64,000 bases of DNA from Skeletonema tropicum (Eukaryota; Bacillariophyta; Thalassiosirophyceae; Thalassiosirales; Thalassiosiraceae). Below, one piece after another: positions 20,738-33,420 of this stretch. The DNA is taken from contig CM074137.1 in the NCBI GenBank assembly GCA_037178625.1, positions 186,001-250,000 on the forward strand, written 5' to 3'. Under the pieces are notes generated by a model. That model made no database searches, had not been told where the DNA came from, and saw nothing but the letters and a program-made list of their open reading frames with translations. The first letter of the stretch is position 1. Each line of letters begins with the position of its first letter. A program made the translations under genes and the position numbers.

Positions 20738-22861
20738 TCAGATTGAGACGATTCGACCATCAATCGAAAGCTCTCGTCGAGCTGGATCGATTCGACATAC
20801 TACCAACCTCATTGGATAAAATGTTGTCAATCAACTCAACTCAACTCGAGAGGATAGGAGTCTAGAATGTCTTCCTAATTTGGAGGAGGATATCGAAAAT
20901 TGACGATATTGCCACCATTGCCACTGCAATCAACATAATTCCACCACCACTGCCATCAAAATTGACAATAAACACTGTTCGGCCTCCCTGCGGTCGCCCT
21001 CACATATCCAACGAATGAATGATAGTTGGCACGCTACGGTCGATAATCACTGCTCGGCCGCACGATGACGATACAGTTGTAGATATCAGCCTCATCAGGG
21101 GCCTCATATCCAAAACGCTGCGCTGAAGAACGAGGGCGTAGATCTGGTAAGATCCATGATGGGTTGACTGCTGTAAGCTGTAAGATCCCAAAAAAGCGAC
21201 CACTTAGATCAGGTGCTATCATGACAGTTGGCACGGGCCATCACAATGATGATGCAGCTCCCCTTCCTCCGGTCGGCTCGCTTTGACGATTGTTGGAGAG
21301 GTGGTGGAGTTGAATGTTGAATGCAACAATGAACAATGGCATCTATCAGAATTTGAAGTGGTGAGTGGTGTCTGCTTTGGATCTTTGGAGTTGTGAGTTG
21401 TGACATTGACAGCTTCTCACTTTTTGACCCACACCGAACACCGAATAGAACCTCAACACAATGGAACAATCAGTAGTAGCACCTACTGCCGTGCCAACCA
21501 AATGGACGGTGCTGATCAATGCGATCAATGAAAAGAGAAGTACTGCTCAGCGTTCTTAGGCGAGCTGTGTAGTGCAACGTACCAACCTTCATGGACGGTG
21601 CTACATCTAGACCGATGCTTCTGTCTTCAGCTTCAGCGCAGCGTTGGATAAGCCCAGACAGACCTCAAATCCGTCGGCCGGGCCCATTTTAGATCGAGCT
21701 GTGACAATTAGTGGGCGGTACGGTCGGCCGAATTGTGGTTATTGGATATTGGTATTGGACTAATCGATATCGATAGCGCTTGAGACTGAGACGACGATTC
21801 GAATGGTCGTCTCATTGTTATGCGAAGCGAGCGCAGCGAGCTGAGCGCTGCCATTGCCATTGAGAATATTTGGATTCTAGACCCCTCTTGAGTTGAGTCG
21901 ATTGTCAAAAGATTGATATTATGCCTCGATACTACGCCCAGTCGATAGAGCACGACAAGAGCTTTCCAAAACGCCACTCATCGCCTTGATACGACCGCTA
22001 CAGCATACAAATTGATGGATTTGGATTACTGAATTATTGACATACAAATTGTGTTGTTGGCGCTGCTACTCCGTGCTTTGTGCTGCTAGCTGAATGATAA
22101 TGATACGAACAATGGAGACGGAGAGCAGATCCTCCTCTGCTATTACATATTGGACTAATCTTCATTCCATACAAATACAAATGCCAATTATGCAGTGCAG
22201 AGATTGACTCCATCGCCATCGCCGCCACTGTATGCTGAGAGTGATAATGAGGTTGTAGCGCAATCATTGAACGACCTGATTAGACCGTCGTCGGACGAAA
22301 GTGATGATGATATCAATTTGGACCAAGTTTCAATCGGTGTGTCACCGACAGCAAGTAATGAGAGGCAGGAGATGGTATTTTGAGAGCAGAGGAGATGAGA
22401 ATGAAAGCATCTTTTGTTCGTTGTGTTGTTGTTATTATTATAAGTTAAATCGCATCAAAAGTAGAAAAATGATTGCCTTGCCCAATCCAATCCAATCAAT
22501 AATAATATACACCATACACCAACATCAACATATCAGCCAGGCCAGGCCAGGCCAGTCTTCTCAGTGTCCATCACATCATGATAAGTAGTGAAGTGCAGTG
22601 CCTCATGTCATTTCATTTCATTTCAGTTCTCACCAGTCACTACCACTACTTCTTCGACAACTTCTTTCCAATGCTACCAATCAAGCCCAACAGTCTAAAA
22701 CGAAATGAAGGTTTGTAAGGCTGACACTCTCGAATGGGCAATGGCTTGCCCACTCCATAGAAATATCCAAAAGCCCCTCCCAATCCGCCAGTATTGCCCT
22801 GACGACGATCAACAGTATAAAATCCAAATTCTTTCACAAGTCCCTCCTCCGTAAAGTCCAT
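20324..22861. repeat. Repeat unit 9, L type (2538 bp)
   Basis: Two hexamers. One extra A in the A-run near 21192. Confidence 0.95.
22159..22383 (+). CDS. Acidic C-terminal exon, copy E9
   Basis: Frame identical to E1. Confidence 0.4.
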   Translation, partial: SSFHTNTNANYAVQRLTPSPSPPLYAESDNEVVAQSLNDLIRPSSDESDDDINLDQVSIGVSPTASNERQEMVF

Positions 22862-23275
22862 ATGAAAACTCTGTGGCGGCAATGTCAACTTCAACTTCAA
22901 TTCCCTAGCAGTGTTTGTGTTTGCATCAGAATCATCATCAGAATCATCATGAGCAGCAGCAGAAGCTGGCGGCTCTACTCCCATGAACGGAGCAATCTGC
23001 GTCGAAACCTGCCGTCCATACCACCAAACACGATTCGGCTGCAATGGATCCACCGTAAACGTAAACCCAAACGTATTCTGCTCAATATCGAATGATTCCT
23101 CTAATTTGAACCCTCCTCTCCCAGTGCATCCAAATATTCCGTTCTTCAAGGCCAATGGGACCAACGACGGCGGCGACGAATTCAAAATCTTGAGAAAGGC
23201 ATGCTCCGGAGTCTTTGGTGCCGATTCCGATTTCGGGGCCGAGGATTTGTTTGGCGTGTTGTACGATATGAGGTG
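22646..23275 (-). CDS. NTF2/SnoaL-like protein, copy G10, frame intact
   Basis: Core identical to G2. Confidence 0.6.
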   Translation of the reverse strand, partial: HLISYNTPNKSSAPKSESAPKTPEHAFLKILNSSPPSLVPLALKNGIFGCTGRGGFKLEESFDIEQNTFGFTFTVDPLQPNRVWWYGRQVSTQIAPFMGVEPPASAAAHDDSDDDSDANTNTARELKLKLTLPPQSFHMDFTEEGLVKEFGFYTVDRRQGNTGGLGGAFGYFYGVGKPLPIRECQPYKPSFRFRLLGLIGSIGKKLSKK

Positions 23276-25402
23276 TCAGATTGAGACGATTCGACCATCA
23301 ATCGAAAGCTCTCGTCGAGCTGGATCGATTCGACATACTACCAACCTCATTGGATAAAATGTTGTCAATCAACTCAACTCAACTCGAGAGGATAGGAGTC
23401 TAGAATGTCTTCCTAATTTGGAGGAGGATATCGAAAATTGACGATATTGCCACCATTGCCACTGCAATCAACATAATTCCACCACCACTGCCATCAAAAT
23501 TGACAATAAACACTGTTCGGCCTCCCTGCGGTCGCCCTCACATATCCAACGAATGAATGATAGTTGGCACGCTACGGTCGATAATCACTGCTCGGCCGCA
23601 CGATGACGATACAGTTGTAGATATCAGCCTCATCAGGGGCCTCATATCCAAAACGCTGCGCTGAAGAACGAGGGCGTAGATCTGGTAAGATCCATGATGG
23701 GTTGACTGCTGTAAGCTGTAAGATCCCAAAAAGCGACCACTTAGATCAGGTGCTATCATGACAGTTGGCACGGGCCATCACAATGATGATGCAGCTCCCC
23801 TTCCTCCGGTCGGCTCGCTTTGACGATTGTTGGAGAGGTGGTGGAGTTGAATGTTGAATGCCAACAATGAACAATGGCATCTATCAGAATTTGAAGTGGT
23901 GAGTGGTGTCTGCTTTGGATCTTTGGAGTTGTGAGTTGTGACATTGACAGCTTCTCACTTTTTGACCCACACCGAACACCGAATAGAACCTCAACACAAT
24001 GGAACAATCAGTAGTAGCACCTACTGCCGTGCCAACCAAATGGACGGTGCTGATCAATGCGATCAATGAAAAGAGAAGTACTGCTCAGCGTTCTTAGGCG
24101 AGCTGTGTAGTGCAACGTACCAACCTTCATGGACGGTGCTACATCTAGACCGATGCTTCTGTCTTCAGCTTCAGCGCAGCGTTGGATAAGCCCAGACAGA
24201 CCTCAAATCCGTCGGCCGGGCCCATTTTAGATCGAGCTGTGACAATTAGTGGGCGGTACGGTCGGCCGAATTGTGGTTATTGGATATTGGTATTGGACTA
24301 ATCGATATCGATAGCGCTGAGACTGAGACGACGATTCGAATGGTCGTCTCATTGTTATGCGAAGCGAGCGCAGCGAGCTGAGCGCTTGCCATTGCCATTG
24401 AGAATATTTGGATTCTAGACCCCTCTTGAGTTGAGTCGATTGTCAAAAGATTGATATTATGCCTCGATACTACGCCCAGTCGATAGAGCACGACAAGAGC
24501 TTTCCAAAAACGCCACTCATCGCCTTGATACGACCGCTACAGCATACAAATTGATGGATTTGGATTACTGAATTATTGACATACAAATTGTGTTGTTGGC
24601 GCTGCTACTCCGTGCTTTGTGCTGCTAGCTGAATGATAATGATACGAAACAATGGAGACGGAGAGCAGATCCTCCTCTGCTATTACATATTGGACTAATC
24701 TTCATTCCATACAAATACAAATGCCAATTATGCAGTGCAGAGATTGACTCCATCGCCATCGCCGCCACTGTATGCTGAGAGTGATAATGAGGTTGTAGCG
24801 CAATCATTGAACGACCTGATTAGACCGTCGTCGGACGAAAGTGATGATGATATCAATTTGGACCAAGTTTCAATCGGTGTGTCACCGACAGCAAGTAATG
24901 AGAGGCAGGAGATGGTATTTTGAGAGCAGAGGAGATGAGAATGAAAGCATCTTTTGTTCGTTGTGTTGTTGTTATTATTATAAGTTAAATCGCATCAAAA
25001 GTAGAAAAATGATTGCCTTGCCCAATCCAATCCAATCAATAATAATATACACCATACACCAACATCAACATATCAGCCAGGCCAGGCCAGGCCAGTCTTC
25101 TCAGTGTCCATCACATCATGATAAGTAGTGAAGTGCAGTGCCTCATGTCATTTCATTTCATTTCAGTTCTCACCAGTCACTACCACCTACTTCTTCGACA
25201 ACTTCTTTCCAATGCTACCAATCAAGCCCAACAGTCTAAAACGAAATGAAGGTTTGTAAGGCTGACACTCTCGAATGGGCAATGGCTTGCCCACTCCATA
25301 GAAATATCCAAAAGCCCCTCCCAATCCGCCAGTATTGCCCTGACGACGATCAACAGTATAAAATCCAAATTCTTTCACAAGTCCCTCCTCCGTAAAGTCC
25401 AT
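22862..25402. repeat. Repeat unit 10, L- type (2541 bp)
   Basis: Two hexamers, but one T fewer before them (AGCGC then TGAGAC). Five single-base insertions lie near 23861, 24386, 24509, 24648 and 25187. Confidence 0.95.
24699..24923 (+). CDS. Acidic C-terminal exon, copy E10
   Basis: Frame identical to E1; an insertion near 24648 lies upstream of the frame. Confidence 0.4.
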   Translation, partial: SSFHTNTNANYAVQRLTPSPSPPLYAESDNEVVAQSLNDLIRPSSDESDDDINLDQVSIGVSPTASNERQEMVF

Positions 25403-25841
25403 ATGAAAACTCTGTGGCGGCAATGTCAACTTCAACTTCAATTCCCTAGCAGTGTTTGTGTTTGCATCAGAATCATCATCAGAATCATCATGAGCAGCAG
25501 CAGAAGCTGGCGGCTCTAACTCCCATGAACGGAGCAATCTGCGTCGAAACCTGCCGTCCATACCACCAAACACGATTCGGCTGCAATGGATCCACCGTAA
25601 ACGTAAACCCAAACGTATTCTGCTCAATATCGAATGATTCCTCTAATTTGAACCCTCCTCTCCCAGTGCATCCAAATATTCCGTTCTTCAAGGCCAATGG
25701 GACCAACGACGGCGGCGACGAATTCAAAATCTTGAGAAAGGCATGCTCCGGAGTCTTTGGTGCCGATTCCGATTTCGGGGCCGAGGATTTTGTTTGGCGT
25801 GTTGTACGATATGAGGTGTCAGATTGAGACGATTCGACCAT
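25187..25841 (-). pseudogene. NTF2/SnoaL-like protein, copy G11, ATG-joined 5' end but internal frameshift
   Basis: An extra T near 25788 joins the core frame to an upstream ATG at 25841-25839. The added N-terminus begins MVESSQSD and runs into KSSAPKSESAPKTPEHAF. A second insertion near 25518 then breaks the frame within the GVEPP segment, around core residue 70. The 5' fusion seen here, in G21 and in G24 arises at three different bases. Confidence 0.5.
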
Positions 25842-27935
25842 CAATCGAAAGCTCTCGTCGAGCTGGATCGATTCGACATACTACCAACCTCATTGGATAA
25901 AATGTTGTCAATCAACTCAACTCAACTCGAGAGGATAGGAGTCTAGAATGTCTTCCTAATTTGGAGGAGGATATCGAAAATTGACGATATTGCCACCATT
26001 GCCACTGCAATCAACATAATTCCACCACCACTGCCATCAAAATTGACAATAAACACTGTTCGGCCTCCCTGCGGTCGCCCTCACATATCCAACGAATGAA
26101 TGATAGTTGGCACGCTACGGTCGATAATCACTGCTCGGCCGCACGATGACGATACAGTTGTAGATATCAGCCTCATCAGGGGCCTCATATCCAAAACGCT
26201 GCGCTGAAGAACGAGGGCGTAGATCTGGTAAGATCCATGATGGGTTGACTGCTGTAAGCTGTAAGATCCCAAAAAGCGACCACTTAGATCAGGTGCTATC
26301 ATGACAGTTGGCACGGGCCATCACAATGATGATGCAGCTCCCCTTCCTCCGGTCGGCTCGCTTTGACGATTGTTGGAGAGGTGGTGGAGTTGAATGTTGA
26401 ATGCAACAATGAACAATGGCATCTATCAGAATTTGAAGTGGTGAGTGGTGTCTGCTTTGGATCTTTGGAGTTGTGAGTTGTGACATTGACAGCTTCTCAC
26501 TTTTTGACCCACACCGAACACCGAATAGAACCTCAACACAATGGAACAATCAGTAGTAGCACCTACTGCCGTGCCAACCAAATGGACGGTGCTGATCAAT
26601 GCGATCAATGAAAAGAGAAGTACTGCTCAGCGTTCTTAGGCGAGCTGTGTAGTGCAACGTACCAACCTTCATGGACGGTGCTACATCTAGACCGATGCTT
26701 CTGTCTTCAGCTTCAGCGCAGCGTTGGATAAGCCCAGACAGACCTCAAATCCGTCGGCCGGGCCCATTTTAGATCGAGCTGTGACAATTAGTGGGCGGTA
26801 CGGTCGGCCGAATTGTGGTTATTGGATATTGGTATTGGACTAATCGATATCGATAGCGCTTGAGACGACGATTCGAATGGTCGTCTCATTGTTATGCGAA
26901 GCGAGCGCAGCGAGCTGAGCGCTGCCATTGCCATTGAGAATATTTGGATTCTAGACCCCTCTTGAGTTGAGTCGATTGTCAAAAGATTGATATTATGCCT
27001 CGATACTACGCCCAGTCGATAGAGCACGACAAGAGCTTTCCAAAACGCCACTCATCGCCTTGATACGACCGCTACAGCATACAAATTGATGGATTTGGAT
27101 TACTGAATTATTGACATACAAATTGTGTTGTTGGCGCTGCTACTCCGTGCTTTGTGCTGCTAGCTGAATGATAATGATACGAACAATGGAGACGGAGAGC
27201 AGATCCTCCTCTGCTATTACATATTGGACTAATCTTCATTCCATACAAATACAAATGCCAATTATGCAGTGCAGAGATTGACTCCATCGCCATCGCCGCC
27301 ACTGTATGCTGAGAGTGATAATGAGGTTGTAGCGCAATCATTGAACGACCTGATTAGACCGTCGTCGGACGAAAGTGATGATGATATCAATTTGGACCAA
27401 GTTTCAATCGGTGTGTCACCGACAGCAAGTAATGAGAGGCAGGAGATGGTATTTTGAGAGCAGAGGAGATGAGAATGAAAGCATCTTTTGTTCGTTGTGT
27501 TGTTGTTATTATTATAAGTTAAATCGCATCAAAAGTAGAAAAATGATTGCCTTGCCCAATCCAATCCAATCAATAATAATATACACCATACACCAACATC
27601 AACATATCAGCCAGGCCAGGCCAGGCCAGTCTTCTCAGTGTCCATCACATCATGATAAGTAGTGAAGTGCAGTGCCTCATGTCATTTCATTTCATTTCAG
27701 TTCTCACCAGTCACTACCACTACTTCTTCGACAACTTCTTTTCCAATGCTACCAATCAAGCCAACAGTCTAAAACGAAATGAAGGTTTGTAAGGCTGACA
27801 CTCTCGAATGGGCAATGGCTTGCCCACTCCATAGAAATATCCAAAAGCCCCTCCCAATCCGCCAGTATTGCCCTGACGACGATCAACAGTATAAAATCCA
27901 AATTCTTTCACAAGTCCCTCCTCCGTAAAGTCCAT
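25403..27935. repeat. Repeat unit 11, S type (2533 bp)
   Basis: One hexamer. Insertions lie near 25518, 25788 and 27741, and one deletion near 27762. Confidence 0.95.
27233..27457 (+). CDS. Acidic C-terminal exon, copy E11
   Basis: Frame identical to E1. Confidence 0.4.
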   Translation, partial: SSFHTNTNANYAVQRLTPSPSPPLYAESDNEVVAQSLNDLIRPSSDESDDDINLDQVSIGVSPTASNERQEMVF

Positions 27936-28351
27936 ATGAAAACTCTGTGGCGGCAATGTCAACTTCAACTTCAATTCCCTAGCAGTGTTTGTGTTTGCAT
28001 CAGAATCATCATCAGAATCATCATGAGCAGCAGCAGAAGCTGGCGGCTCTACTCCCATGAACGGAGCAATCTGCGTCGAAACCTGCCGTCCATACCACCA
28101 AACACGATTCGGCTGCAATGGATCCACCGTAAACGTAAAACCCAAACGTATTCTGCTCAATATCGAATGATTCCTCTAATTTGAACCCTCCCTCTCCCAG
28201 TGCATCCAAATATTCCGTTCTTCAAGGCCAATGGGACCAACGACGGCGGCGACGAATTCAAAATCTTGAGAAAGGCATGCTCCGGAGTCTTTGGTGCCGA
28301 TTCCGATTTCGGGGCCGAGGATTTGTTTGGCGTGTTGTACGATATGAGGTG
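27720..28351 (-). pseudogene. NTF2/SnoaL-like protein, copy G12, four indels
   Basis: Single insertions near 28191 and 28138 shift the frame around core residues 23 and 41. A compensating pair near 27762 (deletion) and 27741 (insertion) misreads a few residues near the C-terminus. All are in short homopolymers. Confidence 0.5.
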
Positions 28352-30471
28352 TCAGATTGAGACGATTCGACCATCAATCGAAAGCTCTCGTCGAGCTGGA
28401 TCGATTCGACATACTACCAACCTCATTGGATAAAATGTTGTCAATCAACTCAACTCAACTCGAGAGGATAGGAGTCTAGAATGTCTTCCTAATTTGGAGG
28501 AGGATATCGAAAATTGACGATATTGCCACCATTGCCACTGCAATCAACATAATTCCACCACCACTGCCATCAAAATTGACAATAAACACTGTTCGGCCTC
28601 CCTGCGGTCGCCCTCACATATCCAACGAATGAATGATAGTTGGCACGCTACGGTCGATAATCACTGCTCGGCCGCACGATGACGATACAGTTGTAGATAT
28701 CAGCCTCATCAGGGGCCTCATATCCAAAACGCTGCGCTGAAGAACGAGGGCGTAGATCTGGTAAGATCCATGATGGGTTGACTGCTGTAAGCTGTAAGAT
28801 CCCAAAAAGCGACCACTTAGATCAGGTGCTATCATGACAGTTGGCACGGGCCATCACAATGATGATGCAGCTCCCCTTCCTCCGGTCGGCTCGCTTTGAC
28901 GATTGTTGGAGAGGTGGTGGAGTTGAATGTTGAATGCAACAATGAACAATGGCATCTATCAGAATTTGAAGTGGTGAGTGGTGTCTGCTTTGGATCTTTG
29001 GAGTTGTGAGTTGTGACATTGACAGCTTCTCACTTTTTGACCCACACCGAACACCGAATAGAACCTCAACACAATGGAACAATCAGTAGTAGCACCTACT
29101 GCCGTGCCAACCAAATGGACGGTGCTGATCAATGCGATCAATGAAAAGAGAAGTACTGCTCAGCGTTCTTAGGCGAGCTGTGTAGTGCAACGTACCAACC
29201 TTCATGGACGGTGCTACATCTAGACCGATGCTTCTGTCTTCAGCTTCAGCGCAGCGTTGGATAAGCCCAGACAGACCTCAAATCCGTCGGCCGGGCCCAT
29301 TTTAGATCGAGCTGTGACAATTAGTGGGCGGTACGGTCGGCCGAATTGTGGTTATTGGATATTGGTATTGGACTAATCGATATCGATAGCGCTTTGAGAC
29401 GACGATTCGAATGGTCGTCTCATTGTTATGCGAAGCGAGCGCAGCGAGCTGAGCGCTGCCATTGCCATTGAGAATATTTGGATTCTAGACCCCTCTTGAG
29501 TTGAGTCGATTGTCAAAAGATTGATATTATGCCTCGATACTACGCCCAGTCGATAGAGCACGACAAGAGCTTTCCAAAACGCCACTCATCGCCTTGATAC
29601 GACCGCTACAGCATACAAATTGATGGATTTGGATTACTGAATTATTGACATACAAATTGTGTTGTTGGCGCTGCTACTCCGTGCTTTGTGCTGCTAGCTG
29701 AATGATAATGATACGAACAATGGAGACGGAGAGCAGATCCTCCTCTGCTATTACATATTGGACTAATCTTCATTCCATACAAATACAAATGCCAATTATG
29801 CAGTGCAGAGATTGACTCCATCGCCATCGCCGCCACTGTATGCTGAGAGTGATAATGAGGTTGTAGCGCAATCATTGAACGACCTGATTAGACCGTCGTC
29901 GGACGAAAGTGATGATGATATCAATTTGGACCAAGTTTCAATCGGTGTGTCACCGACAGCAAGTAATGAGAGGCAGGAGATGGTATTTTGAGAGCAGAGG
30001 AGATGAGAATGAAAGCATCTTTTGTTCGTTGTGTTGTTGTTATTATTATAAGTTAAATCGCATCAAAAGTAGAAAAAATGATTGCCTTGCCCAATCCAAT
30101 CCAATCAATAATAATATACACCATACACCAACATCAACATATCAGCCAGGCCAGGCCAGGCCAGTCTTCTCAGTGTCCATCACATCATGATAAGTAGTGA
30201 AGTGCAGTGCCTCATGTCATTTCATTTCATTTCAGTTCTCACCAGTCACTACCACTACTTCTTCGACAACTTCTTTCCAATGCTACCAATCAAGCCCAAC
30301 AGTCTAAAAACGAAATGAAGGTTTGTAAGGCTGACACTCTCGAATGGGCAATGGCTTGCCCACTCCATAGAAATATCCAAAAGCCCCTCCCAATCCGCCA
30401 GTATTGCCCTGACGACGATCAACAGTATAAAATCCAAATTCTTTCACAAGTCCCTCCTCCGTAAAGTCCAT
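27936..30471. repeat. Repeat unit 12, S+ type (2536 bp)
   Basis: One hexamer preceded by one extra T. Homopolymer insertions lie near 28138, 28191, 30075 and 30308. Confidence 0.95.
29767..29991 (+). CDS. Acidic C-terminal exon, copy E12
   Basis: Frame identical to E1. Confidence 0.4.
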   Translation, partial: SSFHTNTNANYAVQRLTPSPSPPLYAESDNEVVAQSLNDLIRPSSDESDDDINLDQVSIGVSPTASNERQEMVF

Positions 30472-30885
30472 ATGAAAACTCTGTGGCGGCAATGTCAACT
30501 TCAACTTCAATTCCCTAGCAGTGTTTGTGTTTGCATCAGAATCATCATCAGAATCATCATGAGCAGCAGCAGAAGCTGGCGGCTCTACTCCCATGAACGG
30601 AGCAATCTGCGTCGAAACCTGCCGTCCATACCACCAAACACGATTCGGCTGCAATGGATCCACCGTAAACGTAAACCCAAACGTATTCTGCTCAATATCG
30701 AATGATTCCTCTAATTTGAACCCTCCTCTCCCAGTGCATCCAAATATTCCGTTCTTCAAGGCCAATGGGACCAACGACGGCGGCGACGAATTCAAAATCT
30801 TGAGAAAGGCATGCTCCGGAGTCTTTGGTGCCGATTCCGATTTCGGGGCCGAGGATTTGTTTGGCGTGTTGTACGATATGAGGTG
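30255..30885 (-). pseudogene. NTF2/SnoaL-like protein, copy G13, C-terminal frameshift
   Basis: One extra A near 30308 shifts the frame after FRF (core residue 163). The protein stops at 30304 and loses its last 16 residues including the basic tail. Confidence 0.55.
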
Positions 30886-33003
30886 TCAGATTGAGACGAT
30901 TCGACCATCAATCGAAAGCTCTCGTCGAGCTGGATCGATTCGACATACTACCAACCTCATTGGATAAAATGTTGTCAATCAACTCAACTCAACTCGAGAG
31001 GATAGGAGTCTAGAATGTCTTCCTAATTTGGAGGAGGATATCGAAAATTGACGATATTGCCACCATTGCCACTGCAATCAACATAATTCCACCACCACTG
31101 CCATCAAAATTGACAATAAACACTGTTCGGCCTCCCTGCGGTCGCCCTCACATATCCAACGAATGAATGATAGTTGGCACGCTACGGTCGATAATCACTG
31201 CTCGGCCGCACGATGACGATACAGTTGTAGATATCAGCCTCATCAGGGGCCTCATATCCAAAACGCTGCGCTGAAGAACGAGGGCGTAGATCTGGTAAGA
31301 TCCATGATGGGTTGACTGCTGTAAGCTGTAAGATCCCAAAAAGCGACCACTTAGATCAGGTGCTATCATGACAGTTGGCACGGGCCATCACAATGATGAT
31401 GCAGCTCCCCTTCCTCCGGTCGGCTCGCTTTGACGATTGTTGGAGAGGTGGTGGAGTTGAATGTTGAATGCAACAATGAACAATGGCATCTATCAGAATT
31501 TGAAGTGGTGAGTGGTGTCTGCTTTGGATCTTTGGAGTTGTGAGTTGTGACATTGACAGCTTCTCACTTTTTGACCCACACCGAACACCGAATAGAACCT
31601 CAACACAATGGAACAATCAGTAGTAGCACCTACTGCCGTGCCAACCAAATGGACGGTGCTGATCAATGCGATCAATGAAAAGAGAAGTACTGCTCAGCGT
31701 TCTTAGGCGAGCTGTGTAGTGCAACGTACCAACCTTCATGGACGGTGCTACATCTAGACCGATGCTTCTGTCTTCAGCTTCAGCGCAGCGTTGGATAAGC
31801 CCAGACAGACCTCAAATCCGTCGGCCGGGCCCATTTTAGATCGAGCTGTGACAATTAGTGGGCGGTACGGTCGGCCGAATTGTGGTTATTGGATATTGGT
31901 ATTGGACTAATCGATATCGATAGCGCTTTGAGACGACGATTCGAATGGTCGTCTCATTGTTATGCGAAGCGAGCGCAGCGAGCTGAGCGCTGCCATTGCC
32001 ATTGAGAATATTTGGATTCTAGACCCCTCTTGAGTTGAGTCGATTGTCAAAAGATTGATATTATGCCTCGATACTACGCCCAGTCGATAGAGCACGACAA
32101 GAGCTTTCCAAAACGCCACTCATCGCCTTGATACGACCGCTACAGCATACAAATTGATGGATTTGGATTACTGAATTATTGACATACAAATTGTGTTGTT
32201 GGCGCTGCTACTCCGTGCTTTGTGCTGCTAGCTGAATGATAATGATACGAACAATGGAGACGGAGAGCAGATCCTCCTCTGCTATTACATATTGGACTAA
32301 TCTTCATTCCATACAAATACAAATGCCAATTATGCAGTGCAGAGATTGACTCCATCGCCATCGCCGCCACTGTATGCTGAGAGTGATAATGAGGTTGTAG
32401 CGCAATCATTGAACGACCTGATTAGACCGTCGTCGGACGAAAGTGATGATGATATCAATTTGGACCAAGTTTCAATCGGTGTGTCACCGACAGCAAGTAA
32501 TGAGAGGCAGGAGATGGTATTTTGAGAGCAGAGGAGATGAGAATGAAAGCATCTTTTGTTCGTTGTGTTGTTGTTATTATTATAAGTTAAATCGCATCAA
32601 AAGTAGAAAAATGATTGCCTTGCCCAATCCAATCCAATCAATAATAATATACACCATACACCAACATCAACATATCAGCCAGGCCAGGCCAGGCCAGTCT
32701 TCTCAGTGTCCATCACATCATGATAAGTAGTGAAGTGCAGTGCCTCATGTCATTTCATTTCATTTCAGTTCTCACCAGTCACTACCACTACTTCTTCGAC
32801 AACTTCTTTCCAATGCTACCAATCAAGCCCAACAGTCTAAAACGAAATGAAGGTTTGTAAGGCTGACACTCTCGAATGGGCAATGGCTTGCCCACTCCAT
32901 AGAAATATCCAAAAGCCCCTCCCAATCCGCCAGTATTGCCCTGACGACGATCAACAGTATAAAATCCAAATTCTTTCACAAGTCCCTCCTCCGTAAAGTC
33001 CAT
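30472..33003. repeat. Repeat unit 13, S+ type (2532 bp)
   Basis: One hexamer with one extra T. No other indel seen, so this is the reference for the S+ class. Confidence 0.95.
32301..32525 (+). CDS. Acidic C-terminal exon, copy E13
   Basis: Frame identical to E1. Confidence 0.4.
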   Translation, partial: SSFHTNTNANYAVQRLTPSPSPPLYAESDNEVVAQSLNDLIRPSSDESDDDINLDQVSIGVSPTASNERQEMVF

Positions 33004-33420
33004 ATGAAAACTCTGTGGCGGCAATGTCAACTTCAACTTCAATTCCCTAGCAGTGTTTGTGTTTGCATCAGAATCATCATCAGAATCATCATGAGCAGCA
33101 GCAGAAGCTGGCGGCTCTACTCCCATGAACGGAGCAATCTGCGTCGAAACCTGCCGTCCATACCACCAAAACACGATTCGGCTGCAATGGATCCACCGTA
33201 AACGTAAACCCAAACGTATTCTGCTCAATATCGAATGATTCCTCTAATTTGAACCCTCCTCTCCCAGTGCATCCAAATATTCCGTTCTTCAAGGCCAATG
33301 GGACCAACGACGGCGGCGACGAATTCAAAATCTTGAGAAAGGCATGCTCCGGAGTCTTTGGTGCCGATTCCGATTTTTCGGGGCCGAGGATTTGTTTGGC
33401 GTGTTGTACGATATGAGGTG
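32788..33420 (-). pseudogene. NTF2/SnoaL-like protein, copy G14, frameshifts
   Basis: One extra A near 33168, at the same site as in G8, breaks the frame before WWYGR. Two extra T near 33376 disturb the 5' extension. Confidence 0.55.
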